Shown: positions 8,398 to 17,450 of the stretch, piece by piece
Layout: each line of letters begins with the position of its first letter
Position numbering within the stretch: position 1 is the stretch's first letter
Made by a program: the position numbers and the translations under genes
NCBI RefSeq assembly: GCF_016126015.1
Contig: NZ_JAEFDB010000001.1
Location: 248,001 to 312,000, forward strand
From: Capnocytophaga periodontitidis
GTDB lineage: Bacteria > Bacteroidota > Bacteroidia > Flavobacteriales > Flavobacteriaceae
Direction: 5' to 3'
DNA length: 64,000 nt
The notes under the pieces: generated by a model
What the model was told of the DNA's origin: nothing
The model's input: only the letters and a program-made list of their open reading frames with translations
Database searches by the model: none

Positions 8398-10590
8398 TCA
8401 ATTGTTAATTGTTTTTATACTTTGTTCTAAGTTTTTTGCTAATCCAAATAAATAATTAAACTGCTCTCCATAGAATTGTATCTCACGCCTTGAAATTGGT
8501 AAAGAATTATTTGTATTTTGAGAGGTATCCATAATTTCTTTAATTGCTTGATTGAATTTCTCAATAGGTGTTTTATAATCGGTTTGAACAGTAGCCATAG
8601 GTTCAACAAGTAACGTCAAACAGTGTTGCAAGGCTGCTATAAGACTCTCAATTGCCTCGTTGAATACCGCTTTAGGGAAGGTTACTTTCTTGCTGTTCAA
8701 CCTAATGCCAAACGAAGCCACAGAGGCTAAGAAGGCTTGCTGTATCACGATAATCCCGTATACTGATGGATTTTTGTACTGCATAAACTTTGGCTCTTGT
8801 AACATTCGTTGGAAGGTGGTATTTAGGTTTGAAAGTGCCAACACAGCTTCTTTGCGCGATACTTTATAGGCAGTGGTAATCCCTTCTCCGGTATTAAAAA
8901 TCTCTTTTACTCGCTGTAAGTAACCAATATTAGCTTTTACTGATTTGGTAACCGCTTCTCTATAAGTATTGTGTTCCCACGTAGGCAAAATGAGATAATT
9001 ACCTGCAAACGATAGTCCAACCCCTATAACGGTATCCAATAGGCGGTCATAAATAAGGCTATAAACATTAGGTGTAATCAGTGCAAAAATAAATATCGCA
9101 CTGATAGTGATGAATATAGAGGCGTACATATAGTTCTCTTGAATCAACCCAAAAGCAATAGGCATACACAAAATAGCGACATAGAGGTACAAGCTAGGGT
9201 AGGGTAGTAGGTAAATCACTGCAAACGAGGCAACCCCACCAATCATAGTGCCATAAACTCTGCTGAGTGAGCGCTCTTGGGTAATCCCAAAGCCAGGACG
9301 CATAATAATGAAAATGGTAAGGATAATCCAGTAGGCATTGTTGATAGGGAATATATCACCTATGAGGTAACCCAAAAATACCACTATAGATAGGCGCATT
9401 GCGTGCCTAAAAAAGGTAGATTTTAAAGATATATGGTCTTTGAGCCGTCGCCACGAGTAGTTTTGGTAACTCACAAACTTGCGATAAGTACTCTCATCGC
9501 GTACCCCTGCATCGTTGCTATAATAGTTCTCAAAAATATGTCGGATATTTTCAATAGAATGATACTGACTTTCTATATAGATATAAAAATTTCGCAACAG
9601 CAAAGCACGTTCTTTATCTTCTTCCGATACTTCCGAAAGCGCTTTCAAGGCTTCGTTTTTCTCTTTGGTTTGTGCTAATAAGTCTTTTAAACAGTTGTCT
9701 AATTGTATCTTCTTGCGCGACCCAATGTATTCCGACATTTGTTGCAACTGCCTCGATAGCTCTTTGAGGAAATCTACATAAGTTTGTAAATATTCGCGAT
9801 GCTCGGCAAAAGCCTTGTCTACTTTCTCATATTGTACAGGATTGGCTAAAGCTAACTCGAAGATATCCACCAGCTCTATAAACATCAAAAATTGGCGTTG
9901 CAGATAATCGGTTTTACCCGATTTGCTCCGTGAATCAAGTACGGCTTCACGGAGCTTTTCATATTTTTCGTTGAGGCTTGTTTGCAGGTTGATGAGCTTT
10001 TTGAGTCCCTCGCTTCTGTCTTTGGCGATGAGTAAATCAGCTCTTACCGAAAAATACTCTGCCGTAAGAGCAAAGCACTTCCCTAAAAGCTGTTCACTGT
10101 ACAAACGCGGACGTATTTTTAGGAATATATACACTAATACACTGTACCACAAACCTCCTAATAACACACAACCACTGTACAAAACAATACCCCACCCTGT
10201 TTGCAAGTGGGCTAAAGTAGAGGCTATCTCAAATAATCCCGCGAAAGCTACCATTGTAGCGCGATGTCCGTATAACGAAATATAAGCGTTCCCGAAGGTG
10301 AGTAGAAATATGGTAGGCAGTAATAAGTATTCGTAAGGAGCCGTGAGATTTATTAAAACACAACTGAGAATCGCTAATAGCGTTGCTATCAAAAGACCTC
10401 CGTAAAGGTGTTTTTGATTCCCTGGAATATCGCTGGGCGAAATCGCAATCACACTCAAAGCTATAGGTATGCCAATATCCATTAGGTCAAAGCAATAGCC
10501 CAACCCTAAGGGAATAAGCACCGCAATGGTTTTGAGGCACCCTTTGAAGAAAGAAAAACTTTTAAAGAATGATATGATGGAGGTATACAT
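8398..10590 (-). CDS. FUSC-family (YccS/YhfK-like) inner-membrane protein
   Basis: A 730-residue protein with the duplicated FUSC layout: an N-terminal block of hydrophobic helices (about 15-165), a long charged cytoplasmic region with coiled-coil character (about 170-385), a second membrane block (about 400-540, including GYLIGDIFPINNAYWIILT and RPGFGITQERSLSRVYGT) and a cytoplasmic tail. The second-block motif is characteristic of the YccS/aromatic-acid-exporter/FUSC superfamily. The exported substrate is unknown. It diverges from the Sua5-type gene 36 bases away, with facing promoters. Confidence 0.88.
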   Translation of the reverse strand: MYTSIISFFKSFSFFKGCLKTIAVLIPLGLGYCFDLMDIGIPIALSVIAISPSDIPGNQKHLYGGLLIATLLAILSCVLINLTAPYEYLLLPTIFLLTFGNAYISLYGHRATMVAFAGLFEIASTLAHLQTGWGIVLYSGCVLLGGLWYSVLVYIFLKIRPRLYSEQLLGKCFALTAEYFSVRADLLIAKDRSEGLKKLINLQTSLNEKYEKLREAVLDSRSKSGKTDYLQRQFLMFIELVDIFELALANPVQYEKVDKAFAEHREYLQTYVDFLKELSRQLQQMSEYIGSRKKIQLDNCLKDLLAQTKEKNEALKALSEVSEEDKERALLLRNFYIYIESQYHSIENIRHIFENYYSNDAGVRDESTYRKFVSYQNYSWRRLKDHISLKSTFFRHAMRLSIVVFLGYLIGDIFPINNAYWIILTIFIIMRPGFGITQERSLSRVYGTMIGGVASFAVIYLLPYPSLYLYVAILCMPIAFGLIQENYMYASIFITISAIFIFALITPNVYSLIYDRLLDTVIGVGLSFAGNYLILPTWEHNTYREAVTKSVKANIGYLQRVKEIFNTGEGITTAYKVSRKEAVLALSNLNTTFQRMLQEPKFMQYKNPSVYGIIVIQQAFLASVASFGIRLNSKKVTFPKAVFNEAIESLIAALQHCLTLLVEPMATVQTDYKTPIEKFNQAIKEIMDTSQNTNNSLPISRREIQFYGEQFNYLFGLAKNLEQSIKTINN

Positions 10591-10598
10591 TTTTTACA

Positions 10599-10606
10599 TA
10601 TATTTG
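10599..10606 (+). promoter_or_regulatory. -7 promoter element of the Sua5-type gene
   Basis: TATATTTG matches TAnnTTTG, 20 bases upstream of the start codon at 10627. It lies only four bases from the opposing -7 element of the FUSC gene. Confidence 0.6.
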
Positions 10607-10610
10607 CGGG

Positions 10611-10618
10611 CAAAATTA
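10611..10618 (-). promoter_or_regulatory. -7 promoter element of the FUSC gene
   Basis: The minus strand reads TAATTTTG, 20 bases upstream of the FUSC ATG. It faces the Sua5-type promoter, so transcription from the two is likely mutually exclusive or coordinated. Confidence 0.55.
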
Positions 10619-10626
10619 CAAAACTA

Positions 10627-11184
10627 ATGGCAAATAACCATCTGATAACTGAAATATTAAAGGCAGGAAAGGTAATTCTATACCCCACCGATACCGTTTG
10701 GGGCTTAGGGTGCGATGCTACAAATCCTGAAGCGGTAGCTAAGATTTTCCAAATAAAACAACGCAGTGAGAGTAAAAGCCTCATCATTTTAGTGAGTGAT
10801 ACAGTGATGTTACAGCACTATGTAACAGATATACCTCCTGAGGTGCTTACCTATCTTCAAACCTTGCAAGAGCCTACCACTATTATTTATAGTCACCCTT
10901 TGCATTTGGCTAAGAATGTGATAGCTGCTGATAATACAGTAGCCATTAGGGTCGTGCAAGATACCTTCTGCCAACAGATGATTGCCGATTTTGGCAAACC
11001 CATAGTCTCTACCTCTGCTAATATCAGTGGAGAGCCAACACCTTTGTATTACCAACTCATTAATCCCCAAATTATTGCGCAATGTGATTATGTAGTACCT
11101 TACCGTCAAGACGATACCCAAATAAAAAATCCCTCACGCCTGATTAGGTTTGATACAGACGGAGAGATTCAAATATTAAGATAA
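10627..11184 (+). CDS. L-threonylcarbamoyladenylate synthase family protein (Sua5/YciO/YrdC)
   Basis: Family members make threonylcarbamoyl-AMP from threonine, bicarbonate and ATP for the t6A modification of ANN-decoding tRNAs. The 185 residues form one YrdC domain, with GKVILYPTDTVWGLGCDA near the N-terminus, the KxRxxxK-type segment (IKQRSESKSLIILV) and STSANISGEPTP near residue 130. There is no C-terminal Sua5 domain, so it is TsaC/YciO-like. The replacement of the usual KRP by KQRSESK makes YciO a possible alternative. It is convergent with the RND adaptor gene. Confidence 0.88.
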   Translation: MANNHLITEILKAGKVILYPTDTVWGLGCDATNPEAVAKIFQIKQRSESKSLIILVSDTVMLQHYVTDIPPEVLTYLQTLQEPTTIIYSHPLHLAKNVIAADNTVAIRVVQDTFCQQMIADFGKPIVSTSANISGEPTPLYYQLINPQIIAQCDYVVPYRQDDTQIKNPSRLIRFDTDGEIQILR

Positions 11185-11192
11185 ATAGTAAG

Positions 11193-12245
11193 TTACTCTA
11201 CTATTTTCACAGGTGTTCCGTTATCTATATTAATTTGTCCACTGGTAATCACTTCTTCACCAACAGTAAGTCCGCTGATGATTTCTACCTTATCGCCAAA
11301 GTTACGACCACTTTTCACGTTTACCATTTCAGCTTTGTTGTTTACAATTTTGAAAATTTTGTTTTGGCTAATACTACCCACGAAAGCAGAATGAGGTACC
11401 ACAAGAGCTGTAACCTCATCATTACCACTGCCAAACTGTGCAGTCGCATACATTCCCGCTTTTAGCTTTTTATCTTTGTTAGCTACTAATATTTCTACAG
11501 GAAATTTGAGAGCACTGTTAGATTTGGGAGCAATAAAAGTAATTTTTCCCTCTACTAATTCAGAAGAAGTGCTGGGTTTAATTTTAACAACATCCCCCAC
11601 TTTTAGTTCTCCTACTTGATTTTCGTCTACCGTAATTTTCAATTTCAGATTGTCAATATTTACCACGTTGAAGAGGGTTTGTCCTGCTGCTACAAGCGTT
11701 CCTTCTTCTACTTCTTTGCTGGTTACAATCCCGTTGATTTTACTGCGGATTGCAGTATCTCCTGAGGCAATAGCAGCTGAGTTGTAATTAGCTTGAGCAT
11801 TTTTGAGTTGCAAGCGCGCTTGCTCTAATTGTTGAGCAGTAACACCTCCCGTTTGGAAAGCACTTTCAAAGCGTTTCAAGTCCGATTTTGCTGTTTCGAG
11901 TGCTGCTTTAGCGTTGTCTAACTGCACATTAGTTCTGTCAGCTTTTGTTTGTGCCAATACTTGTCCTGCTCTCACAAAATCACCCTCTTTTACATAAATT
12001 TTTATGACTTGTCCTCCTACTTCTGAAGATACATTCAGGTCTTGTTCCGCTACAAAAGTACCGTTAGCCGTAAAAAGGTCGGCTACTTTTTCTTCTGTTA
12101 CTTTGGCAGCACGTACGGCTACTTGGGCTTCTTTTTGGGCAACGATAGCCACTTCTTCAGCATTCTTTTGCTTGTTAGAATATAGGCGGAAAGCCATTAA
12201 TCCCATAAGGGCTACTATTACAACTATAGTAATTACTTTTTTCAT
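11193..12245 (-). CDS. RND efflux periplasmic adaptor (membrane fusion protein)
   Basis: AcrA/MexA-type adaptor joining an inner-membrane RND pump to a TolC channel. The 350 residues comprise an N-terminal membrane anchor (about 5-22), a lipoyl/biotinyl half-motif (GQVIKIYVKEGDFVRAGQVL near 80), a coiled-coil hairpin (about 105-160), the second half-motif, then beta-barrel and membrane-proximal domains ending GEEVITSGQINIDNGTPV. No RND permease adjoins it and the only TolC in the window is 28 kb away. Its promoter block is identical over 23 nt to that of tetR-tolC, so the parts of one pump may be coordinated from separate loci. Confidence 0.92.
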   Translation of the reverse strand: MKKVITIVVIVALMGLMAFRLYSNKQKNAEEVAIVAQKEAQVAVRAAKVTEEKVADLFTANGTFVAEQDLNVSSEVGGQVIKIYVKEGDFVRAGQVLAQTKADRTNVQLDNAKAALETAKSDLKRFESAFQTGGVTAQQLEQARLQLKNAQANYNSAAIASGDTAIRSKINGIVTSKEVEEGTLVAAGQTLFNVVNIDNLKLKITVDENQVGELKVGDVVKIKPSTSSELVEGKITFIAPKSNSALKFPVEILVANKDKKLKAGMYATAQFGSGNDEVTALVVPHSAFVGSISQNKIFKIVNNKAEMVNVKSGRNFGDKVEIISGLTVGEEVITSGQINIDNGTPVKIVE

Positions 12246-12284
12246 TTTTCTTACAATAATATATTAAGTGTTCTAAATCGGGGG

Positions 12285-12325
12285 CAAAGGTACGATAAAA
12301 AACTTAATAAACAAAAAAAGTTTCC
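12285..12325 (-). promoter_or_regulatory. Promoter and candidate operator of the RND adaptor gene
   Basis: On the minus strand, 12325 to 12303 carries a 23-nt block starting GGAAACTTTTTTTG and ending ATTAAG, followed by the -7 element TACCTTTG (12292 to 12285) and CCCCCG. The block includes the inverted repeat AAACTT-N12-AAGTTT. The same 23 nt occur upstream of tetR (39193-39215) and, with two changes, upstream of the phospholipase gene (38151-38173). Other promoters in the window lack it. The promoter call is strong; the operator call is inference. Confidence 0.65.
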
Positions 12326-12336
12326 AAAAATATTTT

Positions 12337-13134
12337 TTATTTGAATTGAACAATTACTCTATCAAGGCAATTGATACCTAATAAAGAAGATGCTCCTCCT
12401 ACTGAACGAGTATCGCTTTTGTAAATACTACATTGTAGAAAATTCAATTCGTTGAAGAGAATCATCATATTGCCATCATCGTTCATTTCGCTGTAGCTGT
12501 TGTATACTTTTTTAAAAGAATACAAGTTGAATATAACTTCAAATTTGCGTCCTTTTCTTGTTTCCTCAAAAAGAGAACGCGAAATATTACTCACAGCATT
12601 ACCATAATGATCTATATAGATAATTATTCCGTGAATGAAAGCTTCATCGGTAGATACTTCTGGCCTGAAATATGATACAGGATTACACTTTTCAATAGGA
12701 GTACCTATTTGGTTAAGAGGAGTGTTTTTGCAAATTTGTTCGGCTATTGAAGTAAAACTATAAAGTGTAGAAAAAAGAGGGGTAGGAGGTTGGGTATTAA
12801 ACTCATACAATGCTACATTAGTATAATTTTCAGAAAGGAGGTGGAAAATGCCATTATCAGCACCTATAAAGTAATGCCCGTTGAGTGACATTAATAGGTG
12901 TTTTTTTGAAACAGAACGTTCAGTATCTACCCCTATGATGTGAATACTGCCCTCAGGGAAGTGTATGTAACTATTTTGGAGGATATAAAAAGTTTCTAAG
13001 ATGTTGAAAGGAGAGATGAAATGAGAAATATCTACAATAGTGGCATCAGGGCACTTGCTGTAGAGAGCGCCCTTCACAGCAGCAACTGAATAATCGTGCA
13101 ATCCAAAATCGGTGGTAAGAGTGATTATTTTCAT
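12337..13134 (-). CDS. S-adenosylmethionine hydrolase-like protein (DUF62/SAM_adeno_trans)
   Basis: Members of this family use a water-derived hydroxide to split S-adenosylmethionine into adenosine and methionine. The N-terminus is diagnostic: MKIITLTTDFGLHDYSVAAVKG, with the conserved Asp in TTDFG, followed by VDISHFI near 43. The C-terminal domain includes IIYIDHYGNAVSNI. The frame is open further upstream, but the ATG at 13134 begins exactly at the conserved family N-terminus and sits 19 bases after a -7 element, so the 11 upstream codons are not counted. The resulting 265 residues fit the family. Confidence 0.85.
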   Translation of the reverse strand: MKIITLTTDFGLHDYSVAAVKGALYSKCPDATIVDISHFISPFNILETFYILQNSYIHFPEGSIHIIGVDTERSVSKKHLLMSLNGHYFIGADNGIFHLLSENYTNVALYEFNTQPPTPLFSTLYSFTSIAEQICKNTPLNQIGTPIEKCNPVSYFRPEVSTDEAFIHGIIIYIDHYGNAVSNISRSLFEETRKGRKFEVIFNLYSFKKVYNSYSEMNDDGNMMILFNELNFLQCSIYKSDTRSVGGASSLLGINCLDRVIVQFK

Positions 13135-13153
13135 ATTTGTGAGAATGAGACTG

Positions 13154-13161
13154 CAAAGGTA
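13154..13161 (-). promoter_or_regulatory. -7 promoter element of the SAM hydrolase-like gene
   Basis: The minus strand reads TACCTTTG. It overlaps the upstream in-frame codons of the neighbouring gene, supporting the later start at 13134. Confidence 0.65.
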
Positions 13162-13297
13162 TAGCATTCAATTGAAATACCCAACTCAAAATCACTGATT
13201 TTTATGGATTGTTGAAAACTTTGTTAATAACTTATTCGTTAGAGGGTGTGAAAATCGAATAGAAAGCCGTTACTTTGCAGCCCGAAAATAAAAAGTT

Positions 13298-14953
13298 ATG
13301 AACGAAGAAAAAGATATTTGGTGGCTCAACGAAGAGTCTGAACAAATCCTCAATAGAGGCTATTTATTAAAAGGTGAGAGTGTGGAGGGAGCAATAGATC
13401 GTATCACACGCGCCGCTGCACAACGTTTGTACAAACCTGAATTACAACCAGCTTTTAAAGAGATGATCACCAAAGGTTGGATTAGTTTCTCATCTCCTAT
13501 TTGGGCAAATATGGGTACTGAGCGCGGCTTACCTATTTCGTGTTTCAATGTGCACGTGCCTGATAGCATTGAGGGAATTACTCACAAACTCGGCGAGGTG
13601 ATTATGCAAACCAAAATAGGAGGGGGGACTTCTGGTTATTTTGGTGAATTGCGCAGTCGCGGTTCGGCAGTTACCGATAATGGTAAATCAAGCGGAGCAG
13701 TGAGTTTTATGAAATTGTTCGACTCGGCTATGGATGTGGTGTCACAAGGAGGGGTAAGACGCGGTGCTTTTGCGGCTTATCTCGATATCGACCACCCCGA
13801 TGCTGAAGAGTTTTTGCAGATTAAAGATGTAGAGTTCCCTATTCAAAACCTTTTCTTCGGGATTTGCGTACCTGATTATTGGATGCAGGAGATGATAGAT
13901 GGAGATGTAGAAAAACGCCGTTTGTGGGCTCGGGTATTAGAATCTCGCCAACAAAAAGGTTTGCCTTATATTATCTTTACAGATAATGCTAATCGCAATC
14001 GCCCTCAGGTGTACAAAGATAAAGATATGATTATCCGCTCAAGTAATTTGTGTAGTGAGATTATGCTGCCTTCAAGTGAAGATGAATCATTTATCTGTTG
14101 TCTTTCATCAATGAACTTAGAACTTTTTGATGAGTGGAAAGATACTAAAGCAGTGAAATTGGCAGTTTTCTTCTTAGACGCTGTACTTTCAGAATTTATA
14201 GAGAAAACAAAAGGGAATTACTATTTGCAGGCAGCGCGCAACTTTGCTATTCGCCACCGTGCTTTAGGCTTAGGAGTATTAGGTTATCACTCATATTTGC
14301 AACGCAATATGATACCTTTTGAAAGTTTTGAAGCTACTCAATTCAATGCGCGTGCTTTTAAATATATTCGTGAGGAAGCAGAAAAAGCAACTAAAGAATT
14401 GGCGCATATTTACGGAGAACCTGAAGTGCTAAAAGGTTATGGCAGACGTAATACCACTACTATGGCAATTGCTCCTACCACTTCTAGTTCGGCTATTTTA
14501 GGGCAAGTTTCCCCTGGTATTGAACCTTATTCAAGTAATTACTATAAGGTAGGTCTTTCCAAAGGAAACTTTATGCGCAAAAACAAATACCTCACTCAAC
14601 TGTTAGAAGAAAAAGGACTTAACAACGAGGATGTATGGCGTTCCATTCGTTTGAATAATGGTTCGGTACAACACTTGCAAGAACTTACACAACAAGAGAA
14701 GAATGTGTTTAAAACTTTTAAAGAAATATCTCCTATGGAAATTATATCGCAGGCTGCACAACGCCAAGCGTATATAGATCAAACACAGAGTTTGAACTTA
14801 AATATTCCATCGGTGATGCCTATCAAAGATGTGAATAAAGTGATGATAGAAGCGTGGAAGTTAGGAGTAAAAAGCTTGTACTACCAACGCAGTCAATCAG
14901 TAGCTAAAGAGATGATAATGAACTTTGTGAACTGTAGTAGTTGCGAAGCATAA
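13298..14953 (+). CDS. nrdA: Class I ribonucleoside-diphosphate reductase, alpha subunit (short form)
   Basis: Catalytic subunit that converts ribonucleotides to deoxyribonucleotides. Visible landmarks are ISCFNVHVPDSIEG (first redox Cys region), GGGTSGYFGELR, the active-site N-x-C-x-E in NLCSEIMLPS near 247, PTTSSSAILGQ near 390, and a C-terminal CSSC at 547-550 for thioredoxin reduction. At 551 residues it is much shorter than the roughly 750-850 residues of many class Ia enzymes, and no ATP-cone precedes the catalytic core, so the usual dATP overall-activity control is probably absent. No nrdB lies in the window, so the radical-generating partner is encoded elsewhere. Confidence 0.92.
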   Translation: MNEEKDIWWLNEESEQILNRGYLLKGESVEGAIDRITRAAAQRLYKPELQPAFKEMITKGWISFSSPIWANMGTERGLPISCFNVHVPDSIEGITHKLGEVIMQTKIGGGTSGYFGELRSRGSAVTDNGKSSGAVSFMKLFDSAMDVVSQGGVRRGAFAAYLDIDHPDAEEFLQIKDVEFPIQNLFFGICVPDYWMQEMIDGDVEKRRLWARVLESRQQKGLPYIIFTDNANRNRPQVYKDKDMIIRSSNLCSEIMLPSSEDESFICCLSSMNLELFDEWKDTKAVKLAVFFLDAVLSEFIEKTKGNYYLQAARNFAIRHRALGLGVLGYHSYLQRNMIPFESFEATQFNARAFKYIREEAEKATKELAHIYGEPEVLKGYGRRNTTTMAIAPTTSSSAILGQVSPGIEPYSSNYYKVGLSKGNFMRKNKYLTQLLEEKGLNNEDVWRSIRLNNGSVQHLQELTQQEKNVFKTFKEISPMEIISQAAQRQAYIDQTQSLNLNIPSVMPIKDVNKVMIEAWKLGVKSLYYQRSQSVAKEMIMNFVNCSSCEA

Positions 14954-14968
14954 CATATTAATTTGTTT

Positions 14969-15010
14969 GCAAAAAAGGTTGTATAGCGGATTGCTGTACA
15001 GCCTTTTTGC
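14969..15010 (+). terminator. Bidirectional terminator between nrdA and the GH95 gene
   Basis: Inverted repeat: GCAAAAAAGGTTGTA pairs with TACAGCCTTTTTGC (one G-T pair) around a 13-base loop. The A-run and T-run at either end suit both convergent genes. Confidence 0.85.
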
Positions 15011-15011
15011 T

Positions 15012-17432
15012 TTATAGAATACTATAAGTAGCTCCTTTTTCAGTAGGGAAACTTACTACTTGTGATTTCTTTTTAGAGGGGATTAATAAAGTTTGTTTGT
15101 AGTAAATGCTTTTACCTGCAGGAAGTAAAACACTGCAATCAGCGCCATAGAGAGAGGTGATAGTAGCTGTTTTTAAGCGGTGTTTTTTCCAATTAAAACT
15201 CACTTCAAAACCATTGCGAGCTTTCATTCCTTCCACAGTACCTTTTTCCCAATCGGGGTGGGACGGGAGTGCTGGCAAAAAGCGAATGGTATAATTCTTT
15301 CCGTGACTTTGCAAAAGCATCTCAGCAATACCCGCTGCTCCTCCTAAATTGCCATCTATTTGAAAAGGAGGGTGAGCACAAAAGAGATTAGGGTAAGTAC
15401 CTCCATTTTGTCCGCTGGTACTATTGGGATCTACAGGATGTAACAATTGTCGTAATAACACTAGAGCGTGATTGCCGTCCTGTAATCGCGCCCAGAAATT
15501 TATCTTCCACGCACGTGACCAACCAGTACCTCCATCTCCTCGCATTTTGAGTGTTTTTTTAGCAGCTTTAGCTAAAGCTGGTGTATCCCAAGGGGTAATC
15601 TCGTCGTAAGGGTATAGTCCATAGAGATGTGATACGTGGCGATGTTGGGGTTCAGCGTCTTTCCAATCATCTAACCATTCGTTGAGGTCTCCTTTTCTAC
15701 CGATGCGATTAGGGACAGTATGTGTTATTATTTCTTGCCATTGAGAGTAAAGATCACTATCAACACCTAATATTTTGGCAGCTTGTAGAGTGTTACTAAA
15801 GAGTTCTCGCACTATTTGCATATCCATAGTAGGGGCAATACAAGTGTTACCTATTTGCTTTTTGCTATCTTTTAGCTGGGGCATTATATAGGCATTTTCG
15901 GGTGAGTTAGAGGGAGCTGTTACCCAGTAGCCTGTTTTAGAATCTTTGATTAACAAACTTTGGAAAAAATCGGCTGCTTCTTTTAGTACGGGATAATATT
16001 CTTTTAAAAAATCAGTGTTGAGGGTGTAGAGGTAATGTTGCCAGATGTACTCACATAGCCATGCACCTCCGGTAAGTGTAGATCCCCATTCAGCCGATTC
16101 ACCTGGGGAGGTGTAAAACCAAGGGTTGCTAATCACGTGTGCCACCCAGCCCTTAGCATCGTAATAAGCTTTTGCAGTTTTGCGTCCGTTAGCAACTAAG
16201 TTTTTAGTAAACTGATGTAAAGGTGTTGTGAGTTCAGAAAGATTTGTGCTTTCAGCTAACCAATAGTTCATTTGTAGATTGATATTCAAATGGTAATCGC
16301 CATTCCAAGGGGTTTGGTACTCTTCAGCCCATAAGCCTTGTAAATTAGCGGGTAAGAGACCTTCACGAGAGGAAGAGATGAGTAAATATCTACCAAAATT
16401 GTAATACAATATAGGTAGTAAAGCATCTTTTTTACCTTTGTAAAATCGCTGTAATCGCTCAAAAGTGCTAAAGGAGCTTGTGTCAGTATTAGCATCACTA
16501 TACCAGCGATTACGATTAAAAAGTACTTGATAAGCCTTTTGGCTTTCTATAATAGCATTATCAAAAGGAATGGTTGTTTTTTGTAGATAATTATTAGCTT
16601 TTTGTAGTACATCATCTTGTGTAAGCCCTCCTTTAGTAAAATCATAATTGGTTGCAGCACTTATTTTAAATACTATTTCTTTGGCTTTTTGTACAGAGGT
16701 AGCAGAGACTGTATTTTGAAGATTTCCATCTGTTTGAATATCTATTACTGAAGCAAATTGCATTCCTTGTATATCATTATTAGGGAGGGCACCTGAGAGT
16801 ATGATTTTATTTGATTTATAAGATGTTGTAGCATTCTCTTTGCGATGTAGAGAAATATCCATATCTAAGGGCTGAGAAGCTGTAATTCTTATCCAGATAA
16901 GGTCATTTTTAAAATCAGCAAAAGCAATTTGTTGAATATGGTTATCACCCCGTTTGAATGAAGTAAAAGCAGTAGCTTGGTCTAAACGAAGAATGCGTTG
17001 ATAGTTTTTTATAGGGAGGTTAGTTTTCCAATCTAATTGTAACTCGCCTAATATTTGGTAACAACCATAGTTGCCATTTGCCCCATTACCGTTACAAGAA
17101 CCTTTTCCTTTAGCGATAAAGTGTTTTTGCAAAAGGGATTGAGCTTCTAAATTTTTACCGTCTAATAGCAATTGTTGTATGGTTTTTAGATGTATATGAG
17201 CATCAGGAGCATCAGCATCCTGTGTTCCTCCAGACCAGAGTGAGATTTCATTGAGTACAATTCTATCAGTATCAGTTTTGCCAAAAAGCATAGCTCCTAA
17301 GCGCCCGTTGCCAATAGGTAAACTTTCGGTAAAATGTTTAGCAGGTTCGTGAAACACTACTGAAACATCTTGAGGTTGTGCATAAAGAAATAATCCAATT
17401 AGTAATGATATAAAGAAACTAATAGTTTTCAT
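15012..17432 (-). CDS. Alpha-L-fucosidase, GH95
   Basis: Inverting 1,2-alpha-L-fucosidase acting on terminal fucose of mucin or milk-type glycans. The 806 residues begin with a signal peptide (cleavage expected near YA-Q19). The N-terminal beta domain (ESLPIGNGRLGAMLFG) leads into an (alpha/alpha)6 barrel that keeps the GH95 catalytic set known from the Bifidobacterium enzyme: N383 and N385 in HLNINLQMNYW, E512 in SNSPENAY and D693 in QIDGNLGGAAG. Galactosidases of the same family are a lesser alternative. Together with the GH20 enzyme it suggests feeding on host glycans. It is convergent with nrdA. Confidence 0.93.
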   Translation of the reverse strand: MKTISFFISLLIGLFLYAQPQDVSVVFHEPAKHFTESLPIGNGRLGAMLFGKTDTDRIVLNEISLWSGGTQDADAPDAHIHLKTIQQLLLDGKNLEAQSLLQKHFIAKGKGSCNGNGANGNYGCYQILGELQLDWKTNLPIKNYQRILRLDQATAFTSFKRGDNHIQQIAFADFKNDLIWIRITASQPLDMDISLHRKENATTSYKSNKIILSGALPNNDIQGMQFASVIDIQTDGNLQNTVSATSVQKAKEIVFKISAATNYDFTKGGLTQDDVLQKANNYLQKTTIPFDNAIIESQKAYQVLFNRNRWYSDANTDTSSFSTFERLQRFYKGKKDALLPILYYNFGRYLLISSSREGLLPANLQGLWAEEYQTPWNGDYHLNINLQMNYWLAESTNLSELTTPLHQFTKNLVANGRKTAKAYYDAKGWVAHVISNPWFYTSPGESAEWGSTLTGGAWLCEYIWQHYLYTLNTDFLKEYYPVLKEAADFFQSLLIKDSKTGYWVTAPSNSPENAYIMPQLKDSKKQIGNTCIAPTMDMQIVRELFSNTLQAAKILGVDSDLYSQWQEIITHTVPNRIGRKGDLNEWLDDWKDAEPQHRHVSHLYGLYPYDEITPWDTPALAKAAKKTLKMRGDGGTGWSRAWKINFWARLQDGNHALVLLRQLLHPVDPNSTSGQNGGTYPNLFCAHPPFQIDGNLGGAAGIAEMLLQSHGKNYTIRFLPALPSHPDWEKGTVEGMKARNGFEVSFNWKKHRLKTATITSLYGADCSVLLPAGKSIYYKQTLLIPSKKKSQVVSFPTEKGATYSIL

Positions 17433-17450
17433 AATTTATAAAAGGTTGTA

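Noticed and set aside
11183-11206. AAATAGTA/TACTATTT hairpin between the Sua5-type and adaptor genes as a terminator
   Set aside because: The stem is short and AT-only, lies partly in coding sequence and has no T-run; too weak to list.
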